Positions 42,885-51,845 of a stretch of 64,000 nt of DNA are shown piece after piece. Every line of letters begins with the position of its first letter. The first letter of the stretch is position 1. Source of the stretch: Thermoflexus sp. (GTDB lineage Bacteria; Chloroflexota; Anaerolineae; Aggregatilineales; Aggregatilineaceae); contig DYGX01000013.1 of assembly GCA_020724465.1 (NCBI GenBank), positions 30,901-94,900 on the forward strand, written 5' to 3'. The notes beneath the pieces are model-generated. The model was not told the DNA's origin and did no database searches. It worked only from the letters and a program-made list of their open reading frames with translations. The translations under genes were made by a program, and so were the position numbers.

Positions 42885-43928
42885 TCAGTTGCAGCACGTC
42901 AGGCGGCGGTTGATCTCGTCCAGCACCTCGCGCGGCGGGCGCAGCTTTTCGGGCGGCAGATGGACCAGCGGCGTGTCGACCAGACGGCTGATCTCCGGCA
43001 GGGTGGCACGGTTCTCGTCCACATAGATCAGGCCGGTGATGAAAAGCTGCTGCTCGCGCGCCTCTTCCAGCAGGCGGAAGGCCGCCATCCGGTCGGTTGG
43101 ATCGTGCTTGGTGGGATCGAGCGCCTTCAGCATCAGATGCGAGCCGTCGTAGAGCTTCACCGCACGCACCTGCCCCGGCTCCTGATCCTCAATCTCGATC
43201 GGCTCATAGAACGGGATGAAGGTGATGTCGTGCAGTGGCTCTTCTTTGGCCTTGCCGTACGCATAGCTCTTGGTCGAATCCTCGTGGTTGTTGAACGTCA
43301 CGCACGGGCTGATGATGTCCAGCACAGCCGTGCCCCGGTGGGCGATCGCGGCCTTGAGCAGCTCGCGGACCTGCTTGGAATCGCCCGCGAACGAGCGCGC
43401 CACAAACGACGCGTCCGCTGCCAGCGCTTCCAGGCAGATATCGATCGGCGGCAGCTCGTTGACGCCGGCGTATTTCAGTTCCTGGCCGTAGTCCGCCGTG
43501 GCGGAGAACTGCCCTTTGGTCAGGCCGTAGACGCCGTTGTTCTCCACGATATAGACGATCGGCACGTTGCGGCGGACCATATGCTTGAACTGCCCCAGGC
43601 CGATGCTGCCGGTGTCGCCGTCGCCGCTGACCCCGATCGCGATCAGGCTGCGGTTGACGGTCGTCGCGCCCGTCGCCAGGGCCGGCATACGCCCGTGCAG
43701 CCCGTTGAAGCCGTGCGAGCGGTTGAGGAAATAGGCCGGCGACTTGCTGGAGCAGCCGATCCCGCTCAGCTTGATGACCTGGTGCGGATCAAGCGACATC
43801 TCGTAGGCAACGGCGATGATCTGGTTGGCGATGGAGTTGTGGCCGCAGCCCTGGCACAGGGTCGAGACCCCGCCCTTGTAATCATTGCGGCTGAGGCCGA
43901 TTTCGTTGACGCGAGCGTTTGCTGCCAT
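42885..43928 (-). CDS. korB: 2-oxoacid:ferredoxin oxidoreductase, beta subunit (KorB-like)
   Basis: A 347-residue thiamine-diphosphate subunit. CQGCGHNS and IGCSSKSPAYF contain cluster-ligand cysteines, and SGDGDTGSIG with a later ENNGVYGLT forms the ThDP/Mg2+ site. Together with the alpha subunit it oxidises a 2-oxoacid, most likely 2-oxoglutarate given the adjacent sucCD, to the acyl-CoA and reduces ferredoxin. The ATG at 43928 follows GGAAGG and overlaps nothing; the longer frame upstream is a shadow of korA. It is two bases from the korA stop codon. Confidence 0.93.
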   Translation of the reverse strand: MAANARVNEIGLSRNDYKGGVSTLCQGCGHNSIANQIIAVAYEMSLDPHQVIKLSGIGCSSKSPAYFLNRSHGFNGLHGRMPALATGATTVNRSLIAIGVSGDGDTGSIGLGQFKHMVRRNVPIVYIVENNGVYGLTKGQFSATADYGQELKYAGVNELPPIDICLEALAADASFVARSFAGDSKQVRELLKAAIAHRGTAVLDIISPCVTFNNHEDSTKSYAYGKAKEEPLHDITFIPFYEPIEIEDQEPGQVRAVKLYDGSHLMLKALDPTKHDPTDRMAAFRLLEEAREQQLFITGLIYVDENRATLPEISRLVDTPLVHLPPEKLRPPREVLDEINRRLTCCN

Positions 43929-43930
43929 GA

Positions 43931-45763
43931 CTAGCGACCTTCCTGTTCTAGAACGGCGGCCGTCAGCCAGCGCGGCGAAAGCGGCAGGCCGTCGGAATAT
44001 GCGATCGAGTGAATGCGCGGGGCCAGATCCGGGTATTCCATGTGCAGGATGCTTGCCATCTGGCCGTCGGTGTTGTTCTCCACCACGTAGACACGTTCGT
44101 GGCTTTCGATGAAGCGGCGCGTGGTGTCTTCCAGCGGCAGCGCGCGCAGACGCAGATAGCTGGTCATGACCCCGCGCGCGCTCAACTGGTCGCGCGCTTC
44201 GACCACGCAAGGGTCTGTCGAGCCAAACGCGATTAGCCCGATCTCCGCGCCGCTCACCTGGTCGACGACCGGCTTAGGCACCAGCGTGCGAGCCGTCTCC
44301 CACTTGCGCCGCAGCCGGGCCATGTTCTCGACCCAGTCGTCCGGGCGCTCGCTGTAGACGGCGCGGGCGTTGTGGCCGGTCCCACGGGCGAAGTACGCGC
44401 CGAGCGGGTGATCGATCCCCGGCAGCGTGCGATAGCCGATCCCGTCGCCATCCACATCCTCATAGCGCGCGAAGCGACCCGCCCGCTCGATGTCCTCAGC
44501 TGTCAGCACCTTGCCGCGGTCCATCGGCGCGTCCGGATACTCGAACGGATCGCTCATCCACAGGTTCATGCCCAGGTCCAGATCGGACAGGACGAAGACG
44601 AGCGTTTGCAGGCGCTCGGCCAGGTCAAAGGCGCGCCAGCCGTACTCGAAGATCTCGTTGATTGTGCCGGGCAGCAGCACGACATGGCGCGTGTCGCCGT
44701 GGCCGAGCAGATAGCAGGTCAGCACGTCGCCCTGCGAGGTGCGCGTCGGCAGCCCGGTGCTGGGACCCATACGCTGCACGTCCCAGATCACCGCTGGGAC
44801 CTCGGCGTAGTAGGCCAGGCCCGCGAACTCGGTCATCAGCGAAATGCCAGGGCCAGAGGTGGCGGTCATCGCCCGCGCGCCGGCCCACCCCGCGCCGACC
44901 ACCATGCCGATCGCGCCGATCTCGTCCTCGGCCTGGATCACGGCGAAGGTCGCCTTGCCCGTCTCCGGGTCGATGCGATACTTCGCCAGGTCTTCGCGCA
45001 GCGCGTCGATCAGGCTGGTCGAGGGGGTGATCGGATACCACGCGGCGAACGTCACGCCGCCGAAGACCGCGCCGAGCGCCGCCGCCGAGTTGCCGTCCAT
45101 CAACAGCCGGCCCTCGGTGGCGTTCATCGGCTCAACGGCATACGGATCGCGCTTGGCGAGGTGATCCTGCGCCCAGTCGTAGGCCGCCTGCACGACCTTC
45201 ATGTTCATCTGAACCGGCTTGGCCTTGCCGTTGAAGTGATAGTCGAGCGCGCCCTCGATGTACGACAGCTCGATGTTGAGCATGGTCGCCAGCACGCCCA
45301 CATAGACCATGTTGGCGATGTACGACGACAGGTTGGCCGGCACGTCGCTGGCGTCGGTCAGCGCCTTGACCGGCATGGGATAGTACACGATGTCGTCGCG
45401 CTCGTGCTTAAGGTTCCACTCTTCGGGGTAATAGCAGGCGCCGCCGGGCGCGAGATTGGCGATGTCGTCGGCGGCGGTTTGCTGGTTCATGGCGACCAGG
45501 ACGTGATAGTCCTCAAGCCGCGCCGTGTAACCATTTTTGCTCAGGCGGATGGTGTACCAGGTGGGGAGTCCCTGAATATTCGATGGAAAGATATTCTTCC
45601 CGCTCACCGGAATGCCCATGCGAAACATGGCGCGCAGCAGGACGGTGTTGGCCGTCTGGCTGCCCGAGCCGTTCACGGTGGCGATCATGATCTGGAAGTC
45701 GTTGACCACGGCTGGTTTTTCGGCCAGCACGTCTTCCAGCGGAAGATCCTGGATTGTGCTCAT
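43931..45763 (-). CDS. korA: 2-oxoacid:ferredoxin oxidoreductase, fused gamma-alpha subunit (KorA-like)
   Basis: A 610-residue fusion of gamma (about 20-190, starting MIATVNGSGSQTANTVLLRA) and alpha parts (about 215-600, with AWYPITPSTSL and QAEDEIGAIGMVVGAGWAG). It forms the 2-oxoglutarate-type two-subunit enzyme with KorB. No ferredoxin-like delta gene is present, as is usual for the KorAB layout. The ATG at 45763 follows AGGAG. A GntR regulator gene ends 168 bp upstream. Confidence 0.93.
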   Translation of the reverse strand: MSTIQDLPLEDVLAEKPAVVNDFQIMIATVNGSGSQTANTVLLRAMFRMGIPVSGKNIFPSNIQGLPTWYTIRLSKNGYTARLEDYHVLVAMNQQTAADDIANLAPGGACYYPEEWNLKHERDDIVYYPMPVKALTDASDVPANLSSYIANMVYVGVLATMLNIELSYIEGALDYHFNGKAKPVQMNMKVVQAAYDWAQDHLAKRDPYAVEPMNATEGRLLMDGNSAAALGAVFGGVTFAAWYPITPSTSLIDALREDLAKYRIDPETGKATFAVIQAEDEIGAIGMVVGAGWAGARAMTATSGPGISLMTEFAGLAYYAEVPAVIWDVQRMGPSTGLPTRTSQGDVLTCYLLGHGDTRHVVLLPGTINEIFEYGWRAFDLAERLQTLVFVLSDLDLGMNLWMSDPFEYPDAPMDRGKVLTAEDIERAGRFARYEDVDGDGIGYRTLPGIDHPLGAYFARGTGHNARAVYSERPDDWVENMARLRRKWETARTLVPKPVVDQVSGAEIGLIAFGSTDPCVVEARDQLSARGVMTSYLRLRALPLEDTTRRFIESHERVYVVENNTDGQMASILHMEYPDLAPRIHSIAYSDGLPLSPRWLTAAVLEQEGR

Positions 45764-45799
45764 GCGTGCTATCGCTCCTGCTCAGTGTTTCGTTCTGGC

Positions 45800-45874
45800 T
45801 GCCGCACCTCAACGTCTCCTGATGCGGCATCCAGTCATCCGGCAAATGGGGGAAAGTTGGGGCGCTGTGCCCCA
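45800..45874 (-). other. Two hairpins in the korA leader
   Basis: TGCCGCA (45800-45806) pairs with TGCGGCA (45823-45829), and TGGGGC (45858-45863) with GCCCCA (45869-45874). They lie between the GntR stop codon and korA. No T-tract follows either, and no -10/-35 pair was found in this gap, so korA may be read through from gntR. Confidence 0.35.
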
Positions 45875-45931
45875 CGGGTGATCATCCTTCGATACGCGCC
45901 ACCTTTTTTTGCCTAATCTTTTGGCCTGCAC

Positions 45932-46672
45932 TCACTCGAAAATACTGAAGGTATAGCTGGTGGGGCTGGCTGCCTGCTCAGTCTCGCGCTCCGCGGACTC
46001 GTCAGCCGTCGGCGTGGCATAGCGCAGCAGCGCCATATGCTCCTGAAGCAGACGTCGCCCGCCTTCATAGTCTCCGCGCGCCACACAGTCCACCATCCGC
46101 TCGTGATAGGCCCACACCGCGCGGTGATAGCTCAGCGGTGCGTGGAGCGCGATCCCAAATGTCTTGTAGGCCGTCCAGTAGGCCGCCAGCAGCCCCTGCA
46201 CAAACGGGTTGGCCAGATGCCGGAAGAACAGCAGATGCAGCTGGCAGTGTTCCTCGACAGGCACCTCAATCGGGACGTGCGTCAGCTTTTCGGCGGCGCG
46301 GTCGAGGATCTGGCGCAGGGCCAGCACGTCGTCGGGGGTCAGGCAGGCGACGGCTTCCGTCCAATAGCTCAATTCCAGGTGTTTGCGCAGATCGGCGAAG
46401 TGATGGAAATGGGCAGGGTCCTGGCCGATGGCGTACAGGACGCTGAGCGTCGCCGCCGGGGTGAAGTCATACGCCTGCACCAGCGAGCCGGTGCGCGGCT
46501 TGACCTGAACCAGGCCGAGCGTGCGGGCGACCTCCAGCTCCTCGCGGACCTTGCTGACACTGACGTTCAACTCGGCGCTCAGCTCGGTCAATGTCGGAAG
46601 GCGATCGCCGGGCTGCACCTGGCGGTCAACGATGTACTGCAACAGATCTGAATCCAGCTTGACAGCGGGCAT
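45932..46672 (-). CDS. GntR-family regulator with FCD-type ligand domain
   Basis: A 246-residue regulator. The N-terminal winged helix contains QPGDRLPTLTELSAELNVSV and SKVREELEVARTLGLV, the GntR signature. The C-terminal all-helical domain (about 85-220, with DLRKHLELSYWTEAVACL and HCQLHLLFFRHLANPF) is of the FCD type, which often binds organic acids through a metal. Its position just upstream of korAB suggests control of 2-oxoacid metabolism. Repeated GATCAATC motifs lie between its promoter and start codon. Confidence 0.85.
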   Translation of the reverse strand: MPAVKLDSDLLQYIVDRQVQPGDRLPTLTELSAELNVSVSKVREELEVARTLGLVQVKPRTGSLVQAYDFTPAATLSVLYAIGQDPAHFHHFADLRKHLELSYWTEAVACLTPDDVLALRQILDRAAEKLTHVPIEVPVEEHCQLHLLFFRHLANPFVQGLLAAYWTAYKTFGIALHAPLSYHRAVWAYHERMVDCVARGDYEGGRRLLQEHMALLRYATPTADESAERETEQAASPTSYTFSIFE

Positions 46673-46700
46673 ATGAGCCGATCCACCACGCGCCCGGTCC

Positions 46701-46772
46701 GATCAATCATCTGATCAATCGGATCAATCTGATCGTTGTCGATAGTATAGGCCAACGCGCGACACAGGGCAA
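46701..46772 (-). promoter_or_regulatory. GntR promoter with a run of GATCAATC operators
   Basis: TTGCCC (46767-46772) and TATACT (46744-46749) are 17 bp apart on the minus strand. Immediately downstream, three copies of GATCAATC start at 46701, 46713 and 46722, with a partial fourth at 46731, a period of about 9-12 bp. The arrangement suggests several dimers bound in tandem and autoregulation. Confidence 0.7.
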
Positions 46773-46840
46773 GGGGAAAAGGACATTTGTCGCCAAAAGA
46801 GGGAAGAACGTCAGTTTTGTCAGTTTTCCGGGACCATCGC

Positions 46841-47296
46841 TCAGCGGTCGGCGTTGGGGGGGCGCCAGGCGCGATAGCGATCGTTGCTGTGTTCGGCGGC
46901 TGCCGTGGCAGGCGGCTCCGGCGCGCTGGCGGGCGCGGGGTAGTTCTCCCCGTCCGCCGCGGCGGCAGGCTTGCGGGCCGGGGATAGCTCGTCGTCGCGC
47001 GCCAGTGACTCGACAAAGCGCGCCGAATCGGCCACCAGGCGACGCGGCGAGGTCGCCCGGCGGAACTCCGACGCGCCCTGGCCCAGCTCGCGCGTGACAT
47101 CCATCAGCTCTTTGCCCTCTGGCCCCAGCTCCGTCTCGATGTCCTTGACGAACTCGGCCCACATTTCGCGCATCTGCCGGACGTAGCGTCCCGCCTGACG
47201 CGCCCACTTGGCTGTGTTCTCCGGCCCGCCGATGATGAACAGCACCAGCGCGATGATGATCATCTCCGCGACGCCGACACCGAAGATCCCGTCCAT
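46841..47296 (-). CDS. TatA/TatB-like protein
   Basis: A 151-residue protein. Residues 5-24 are a membrane helix with a conserved glycine-containing end (FIIGGPEN), followed by an amphipathic helix (AKWARQAGRYVRQMREMW) and a long disordered Pro/Ala-rich tail. This is the TatA/B layout; length and the longer helical region (to about 100) favour TatB. Normally the FGP motif follows the helix; here it reads IGGPE. It may take part in Sec-independent export. No tatC is present. Confidence 0.75.
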   Translation of the reverse strand: MDGIFGVGVAEMIIIALVLFIIGGPENTAKWARQAGRYVRQMREMWAEFVKDIETELGPEGKELMDVTRELGQGASEFRRATSPRRLVADSARFVESLARDDELSPARKPAAAADGENYPAPASAPEPPATAAAEHSNDRYRAWRPPNADR

Positions 47297-47332
47297 CCCT
47301 GCCTCGATCTAGTCAACCGCCCGCTGTCTACT

Positions 47333-48283
47333 TTAGCGCGTGGCAGGCTTTTTTTCCACCGGTCGCTCCAGCGTTGCCAACGCGATCCCGGCCAGCACCA
47401 GCGCCGTCCCCGCCAGTTGGAGCGGGACCGGCCACTCGCCCAGGAAGGCGATCGCCAGCAGGCCGCTGCCGATCGGCTCGCCGAGCACCACCAGGCTGAC
47501 ATACGCCGCCGGGAAATAGCCCAGCGCGAAATTGAGCGACGAGTGCCCGATAAGCTGCGGGACCAGCCCCAGCAACACCATCCACACATACGTTTCGGGC
47601 GGGAATCCGGCGAGGGGCAGGCCGGCCGCCACGACCGTGACGACCAGCAAAATCGCGGCGGTGCTGTAGACCAGCCAGATGTAGAGCACCACGCTCAGCC
47701 GGGCGCGCAGCCGCCGCCCCAGGATGAAATAGATCGCTGCCGCCCACGCCCCGACCAGCGCCAGCGCGTTGCCCAGCAGCGGGTCATGGCGCGTCGGCGG
47801 AGCGCCCGCCTCGCCGCTCAGGCCGACGATCACGCCGCCGGCCAGTGCGACCGCGATGCCCAGCGCCGTCTGCCGCCCGATCGCCTCGCGCAGCACCAGC
47901 GGCGATGCCAGCGCCACCCACAGCGGCGCGGTTGTCACGATGGTCACGCTGTTGACCACCGCCGTGTATTCCAGCGACGAGATCCAGGTCGCAAAATGGA
48001 TGCCTAGAACCAGCCCGGCCACCAGCGCCCATTTCAGATCGCTCAGGGCGATGCGGCGCAGCTCGTCGCGGTGGCGTGCCAGCACAACCGGCGTCAGCAC
48101 CAGCGCGGCGACGCTCATGCGCACCGCCGCCAGCACCAGCGAAGGCGCGTCCGCCCCCTGCGCCAGCCGGATGAAAATCGCGGCGGTGGAAACGGCGAAC
48201 ACACCGAGCACCAGCGCCGCGTAGGGCCGCCAGGCCGGGATCGCCGCGCGAGAAGGCTGCACCTGTGCCTGTTCAGTCGTCAT
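47333..48283 (-). CDS. EamA-family (DMT) transporter
   Basis: A 316-residue membrane protein with ten predicted helices in two EamA repeats (about 25-155 and 175-310). FIRLAQGADAPSLVLAAVR and SSLEYTAVVNSVTIVTTAP are typical of the first repeat, and GHSSLNFALGYFPAAYVSLV of the second. The family exports metabolites or amino acids; the substrate is unknown. The ATG at 48283 follows GAGG; the in-frame start at 48310 is less well placed. Confidence 0.85.
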   Translation of the reverse strand: MTTEQAQVQPSRAAIPAWRPYAALVLGVFAVSTAAIFIRLAQGADAPSLVLAAVRMSVAALVLTPVVLARHRDELRRIALSDLKWALVAGLVLGIHFATWISSLEYTAVVNSVTIVTTAPLWVALASPLVLREAIGRQTALGIAVALAGGVIVGLSGEAGAPPTRHDPLLGNALALVGAWAAAIYFILGRRLRARLSVVLYIWLVYSTAAILLVVTVVAAGLPLAGFPPETYVWMVLLGLVPQLIGHSSLNFALGYFPAAYVSLVVLGEPIGSGLLAIAFLGEWPVPLQLAGTALVLAGIALATLERPVEKKPATR

Positions 48284-48478
48284 GTGGCAAGCCTCGGATG
48301 TCTCACCCAACGGGTCAGCAGGATCGCCGGGCAGAATCTGGCCCCCGGCCTCTCGCCGCGCGCGGCAAGGGAAACAAGGCGGACGCCAGAGGGTCAGGCT
48401 GCTGGGCGCGGCAAACGCCTGCGACGAATACAGGCGATTGTCTCACGTTCGGCGCGGACGATCAAGAAGGGGCCGCGG

Positions 48479-49291
48479 TCAGAACACGCGAACGTGGTGT
48501 TCGTGGCTGTTGGCGCCGTTGGTACGGCGCGGCATCACCGCCCGCGCGACGCGGTCCGCGTTGTAGATGACTTCGACCGGCATGTCGTAGGCGTGCGAGA
48601 GCGTGTCCTCGGTCAGCACCGACGCGGGCGAGCCGTCTGCCACGACCCGCCCGCCCTTCATCACAATCACCTGCTGCGCGTAGAGCAGCGCGCTGTTGGG
48701 GTTGTGCGACGAGATCACGAACGAGACGCTCTGCTCGGCCAGCGCGACGACCGTTTCCAGCACCAGCCGCTGGTTGCGCGGGTCGAGGTGCGCGGTTGGC
48801 TCGTCCAGCAGCAGGACGTCGGTCTGTTGGGCCAGCCCGCGCGCGATCATCGCCAGTTGCCGCTCGCCGCCCGACAGGTCGGTATACGCGCGGTGGCGCA
48901 AGTGCGACAGGCCGACCTGCTCGATCGCCTCGTCCGCGATCTCATAATCGGCGCGGCCCGGCGTGCCGAGCAGCTTGAGGTACGGCGTGCGGCCCATCAG
49001 CACCAGCTCGCGCACGGTGTAGGCAAAGACGGGTATGTGAAGCTGAGGCACCAGCCCGACGCGCTGCGCCCGCTGGTGCGAGGGGAGATGGTGCACGTTC
49101 TGCCCATCCAGCCGCACCTCGCCACGCTGCGGGGCGCGCACCCCGCCCAGGATTTCGAGCAGCGTGGTCTTGCCGCAGCCGTTGTGCCCCAACAGGTAAA
49201 CGACCGTCTTGCCGGGCACGGTCAGGCTGACGCCCTGCAACACGGGCTGATCCGCAACGTACGCGTAGTGGATATTCCTCGCCTCGAGCAT
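48479..49291 (-). CDS. ABC transporter ATP-binding protein (iron/siderophore or cobalamin type)
   Basis: A 270-residue ATPase. Walker A is GHNGCGKTT, the signature is LSGGERQ, and Walker B is VLLLDEPTAHLD, followed by the H-loop SHNPN. The family (FepC/BtuD type) powers uptake of ferric siderophores, haem or cobalamin. The start is taken as ATG 49291, whose TGATG context overlaps the permease stop codon; ATG at 49300 is the alternative. It ends the PadR-binding protein-permease-ATPase unit. The C-terminal NSHEHHVRVF tail contains three histidines. Confidence 0.9.
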   Translation of the reverse strand: MLEARNIHYAYVADQPVLQGVSLTVPGKTVVYLLGHNGCGKTTLLEILGGVRAPQRGEVRLDGQNVHHLPSHQRAQRVGLVPQLHIPVFAYTVRELVLMGRTPYLKLLGTPGRADYEIADEAIEQVGLSHLRHRAYTDLSGGERQLAMIARGLAQQTDVLLLDEPTAHLDPRNQRLVLETVVALAEQSVSFVISSHNPNSALLYAQQVIVMKGGRVVADGSPASVLTEDTLSHAYDMPVEVIYNADRVARAVMPRRTNGANSHEHHVRVF

Positions 49292-50355
49292 CACTTCCAT
49301 CCCGTCTTGTTGATGCGCAGGATCACGAGCAGCAGCGGCACACCCACCAGCCCGGTGAAAACCCCCAGCGGGACTTCCGTCGCCCACAGCGTGCGCGAGA
49401 GCGTATCGATCACCAGCAGAAACGACGCGCCCATCGCCATCGTGGCCGGGATCAGGCGCTGGTGATCGGGGCCGACCAGCGTCCGTGCCGCGTGCGGGAT
49501 CACCAGCCCGACCCACCCGATCACGCCGCCGACCGAGACCGCGACCGAGGTCATCAGCGTGCTGAACAGGATGATCAGCAGCTTGAGGCGCGCGGGGTTC
49601 AGGCCCAGCGCCAACGCCTCGTGATCGCCCAGCGACAGCACGTTCAGCCGCCAGCGCATGGCCCACATAAACACCATCCCGGCCAGGCTGATGATGGCCA
49701 GGAGCGGCACATCCGCCAGTGTGACATCCGTCAGCCCGCCGAGCAGCCAATAGGTGATCGCGGGCAGGCTGTCCAGCGGGTCGGCGATGTACTTGAGGAC
49801 AGACGTCAGCGACCCGAAGAACGAGCCGATCAGAATGCCGACCAGCGTCAGCACCAGCAGCGGCGCGCTGTAGTACAGCCGGCTGATGCTATAGGCCAGC
49901 AGCACGGCCAGCAGCCCAAACCCAAACGCCGAGAGCTGCACAATCCCCGCCCCGGCAGACAGCAGCAGCGCCAGCGCCGCGCCGAAACCCGCCCCACTGG
50001 TAACGCCGAGGATATTCGAGTCCACCAGCGGGTTGCGGAAGATGCCCTGGAACGCCACACCGGTCACGGCCAGGTTGGCGCCGATCAACAGCGCGGCGGT
50101 GATGCGCGGCAGCCGGATGCGCGTGACCACGTTGTAGACCAGGTCCGGCTGCGCGCCCGCCTCAGGCGGATCGACCACGAAGCGCACCAGCGCGTCGATC
50201 ACCTCGCCCGGTGCGATCGGGTAGCGCCCCAGGCCGATGGTGTACACGGCCAGCGGGAGCGGGATCAGCAGCACCAGCCAATAGAGCAGAAGCTGGCGCT
50301 GCTGCACCGAAAACGGTAGGCGAACAGCCACGCGCTGGCTGAGCGTCCGGATCAT
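49291..50355 (-). CDS. FecCD-type ABC permease
   Basis: A 354-residue membrane protein with nine to ten helices. Family blocks RLPRITAALLIGANLAVTG, FRNPLVDSNILGVTSGAGFG and GWVGLVIPHAARTLVGPDHQ are clear. It forms the membrane channel with the adjacent ATPase. Its start overlaps the binding-protein stop codon by four bases (50352-50355) and its stop overlaps the ATPase start, so the three genes are translationally coupled. Confidence 0.93.
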   Translation of the reverse strand: MIRTLSQRVAVRLPFSVQQRQLLLYWLVLLIPLPLAVYTIGLGRYPIAPGEVIDALVRFVVDPPEAGAQPDLVYNVVTRIRLPRITAALLIGANLAVTGVAFQGIFRNPLVDSNILGVTSGAGFGAALALLLSAGAGIVQLSAFGFGLLAVLLAYSISRLYYSAPLLVLTLVGILIGSFFGSLTSVLKYIADPLDSLPAITYWLLGGLTDVTLADVPLLAIISLAGMVFMWAMRWRLNVLSLGDHEALALGLNPARLKLLIILFSTLMTSVAVSVGGVIGWVGLVIPHAARTLVGPDHQRLIPATMAMGASFLLVIDTLSRTLWATEVPLGVFTGLVGVPLLLVILRINKTGWK

Positions 50356-51794
50356 GAGCAGAGTGTGCTCGCTTCCTCTGCCGTGATGGCATACTCGTAA
50401 AAGCGGTTGTAGAACTCGGTCGTCAGCGCCTGGCAGTCGAGGTCAAGCTGGCCCGGATAGAGCTTGTTCGCCATCCAGATGATCCCGATGATCGAGTCCG
50501 GCGCGGGGATATCCAGCGGCCCGGTCAGGCGCGGGAGCTGGATCACGTTGCCTGATGCCACGGCCTGGATCGGCGCCCACTGCGGGTCTTCGGTGAAAGC
50601 TTCGACCGACGCGCCGCCGTAGGTCGGGACAAAGATCACGTCCGGGTTCCAGGTGTAGATCTGCTCCAGGTTGACGTTCTGCCAGCCGCTGCCGGGCGCG
50701 TCCTTGCTGACAGACACGCCGCCCGCCGCCTCGATCATCGCAGTCTGGTACATGCCGCCGCTGGCAACGCGCAGCGGCTCGGTGCCGGTGAACAGCACCC
50801 TGGTCGGGTTCTCCACGCCGGCCATCTGCGCGCGGATCGAACTCAACACCTCATCGTAGAACGCGTTGAACTGCGCGGCGCGATAGGCCGCGTCTGGGCC
50901 GAAGACCGCCCCGACCAGCGCCACCGCTTCCTTGAGCCGCTCCGGCGTCTCACCCTCGAAGCGCAGGATCGGCACCCCCAGCTCGCCCGCGGCATCCAGC
51001 CAGGCTGTGCGGGTGCTGGTCAGCAGCAGATCCGGTTCCACCGCTGCGATCTCTTCCAGGTTGCTCTCGCCCTGGCTCATGGAGCTGATCCGCTGCGAGA
51101 TCTCGTCGAAGCGCGGATCCAGGCGCGTCATGGCGGCGATGGATTGCGCGTCGCGGATGCCAATGTAGTTGGCGGCAACCAGCCGGTCGCCCGCCCCCAC
51201 GACGTAGACATAGAACGGGGCCACGCCATAAGCGGACACGACGCGCCGCACCGGCTGCGGCACGGTGACTGTCATCCCTGCCTGGTCGGTGACCGTTACC
51301 TCAGACGGCAGCAGCCCCAACTCGATCGCCACCTGCTGGCCGTCCGGCCCGGTTATCCACTTGAGGAAGTCGCGCGCGGCGGCAGCCGGCGCGGAGAGGT
51401 CGTCCCCGCAGTCCTCGCTGGACAGATAGCGCCCGGCCAGATCGGGTAGCAGCATGCGGACCGCGCCGATCGCGCCGCACTCGTACGCGACGGGCAGATC
51501 GTCGGGCATTTCGCCCGTTATCAGCAGGACGTTCTCGCCCAGCCGATCCAGCAACTCAGCGGTGGGGGCATAGGTGACGTCGAAGACCGCGCCGGGATGC
51601 TGCGCGCCATAGGCGGCCATCCAGGCGTCCACAATCTCGCGTGCGGACTCATCGGCCAGCGCGGTGACGACGATCTCTTGCCCCTGGGCGATTGAGGTGG
51701 CAGGCAGTGCCGCGCCCAGCAGCATTGCCCCGACCAGCAGGCTCAGCCAGACCGCTTTCAGAGTTCGCGTGTTGAACATCCGTGAGGGTACCAT
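50352..51794 (-). CDS. Iron/cobalamin-type binding protein with an N-terminal PstS-like segment
   Basis: A 480-residue exported protein. Residues 1-37 are a signal peptide ending near SIAQGQ; there is no lipobox cysteine. Residues 38-163 look like part of a PstS/PBP-type domain (IVVTALADESAREIVDAWM, and ARDFLKWITGPDGQQ near the end, normally the C-terminal part of such proteins). Residues 165-460 are a complete Peripla_BP_2 domain of the FepB/BtuF type, starting VTVTDQAGMTVTVP. The second domain fits the adjacent FecCD permease and ATPase. The metal or cofactor is unknown. The N-terminal segment is the unusual part. Confidence 0.8.
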   Translation of the reverse strand: MVPSRMFNTRTLKAVWLSLLVGAMLLGAALPATSIAQGQEIVVTALADESAREIVDAWMAAYGAQHPGAVFDVTYAPTAELLDRLGENVLLITGEMPDDLPVAYECGAIGAVRMLLPDLAGRYLSSEDCGDDLSAPAAAARDFLKWITGPDGQQVAIELGLLPSEVTVTDQAGMTVTVPQPVRRVVSAYGVAPFYVYVVGAGDRLVAANYIGIRDAQSIAAMTRLDPRFDEISQRISSMSQGESNLEEIAAVEPDLLLTSTRTAWLDAAGELGVPILRFEGETPERLKEAVALVGAVFGPDAAYRAAQFNAFYDEVLSSIRAQMAGVENPTRVLFTGTEPLRVASGGMYQTAMIEAAGGVSVSKDAPGSGWQNVNLEQIYTWNPDVIFVPTYGGASVEAFTEDPQWAPIQAVASGNVIQLPRLTGPLDIPAPDSIIGIIWMANKLYPGQLDLDCQALTTEFYNRFYEYAITAEEASTLCS

Positions 51795-51845
51795 GCGACA
51801 AAGAAGCCTCCGAAAAGTGTATAACCAGAAAGGAAAAAAACCGGA

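Noticed and set aside
48284-48478. Gap between the ATPase gene and the EamA gene as a riboswitch or RNA gene
   Set aside because: Only weak GC hairpins are visible; no cobalamin, FMN or other riboswitch core, and it lies downstream of the importer genes and not ahead of them.
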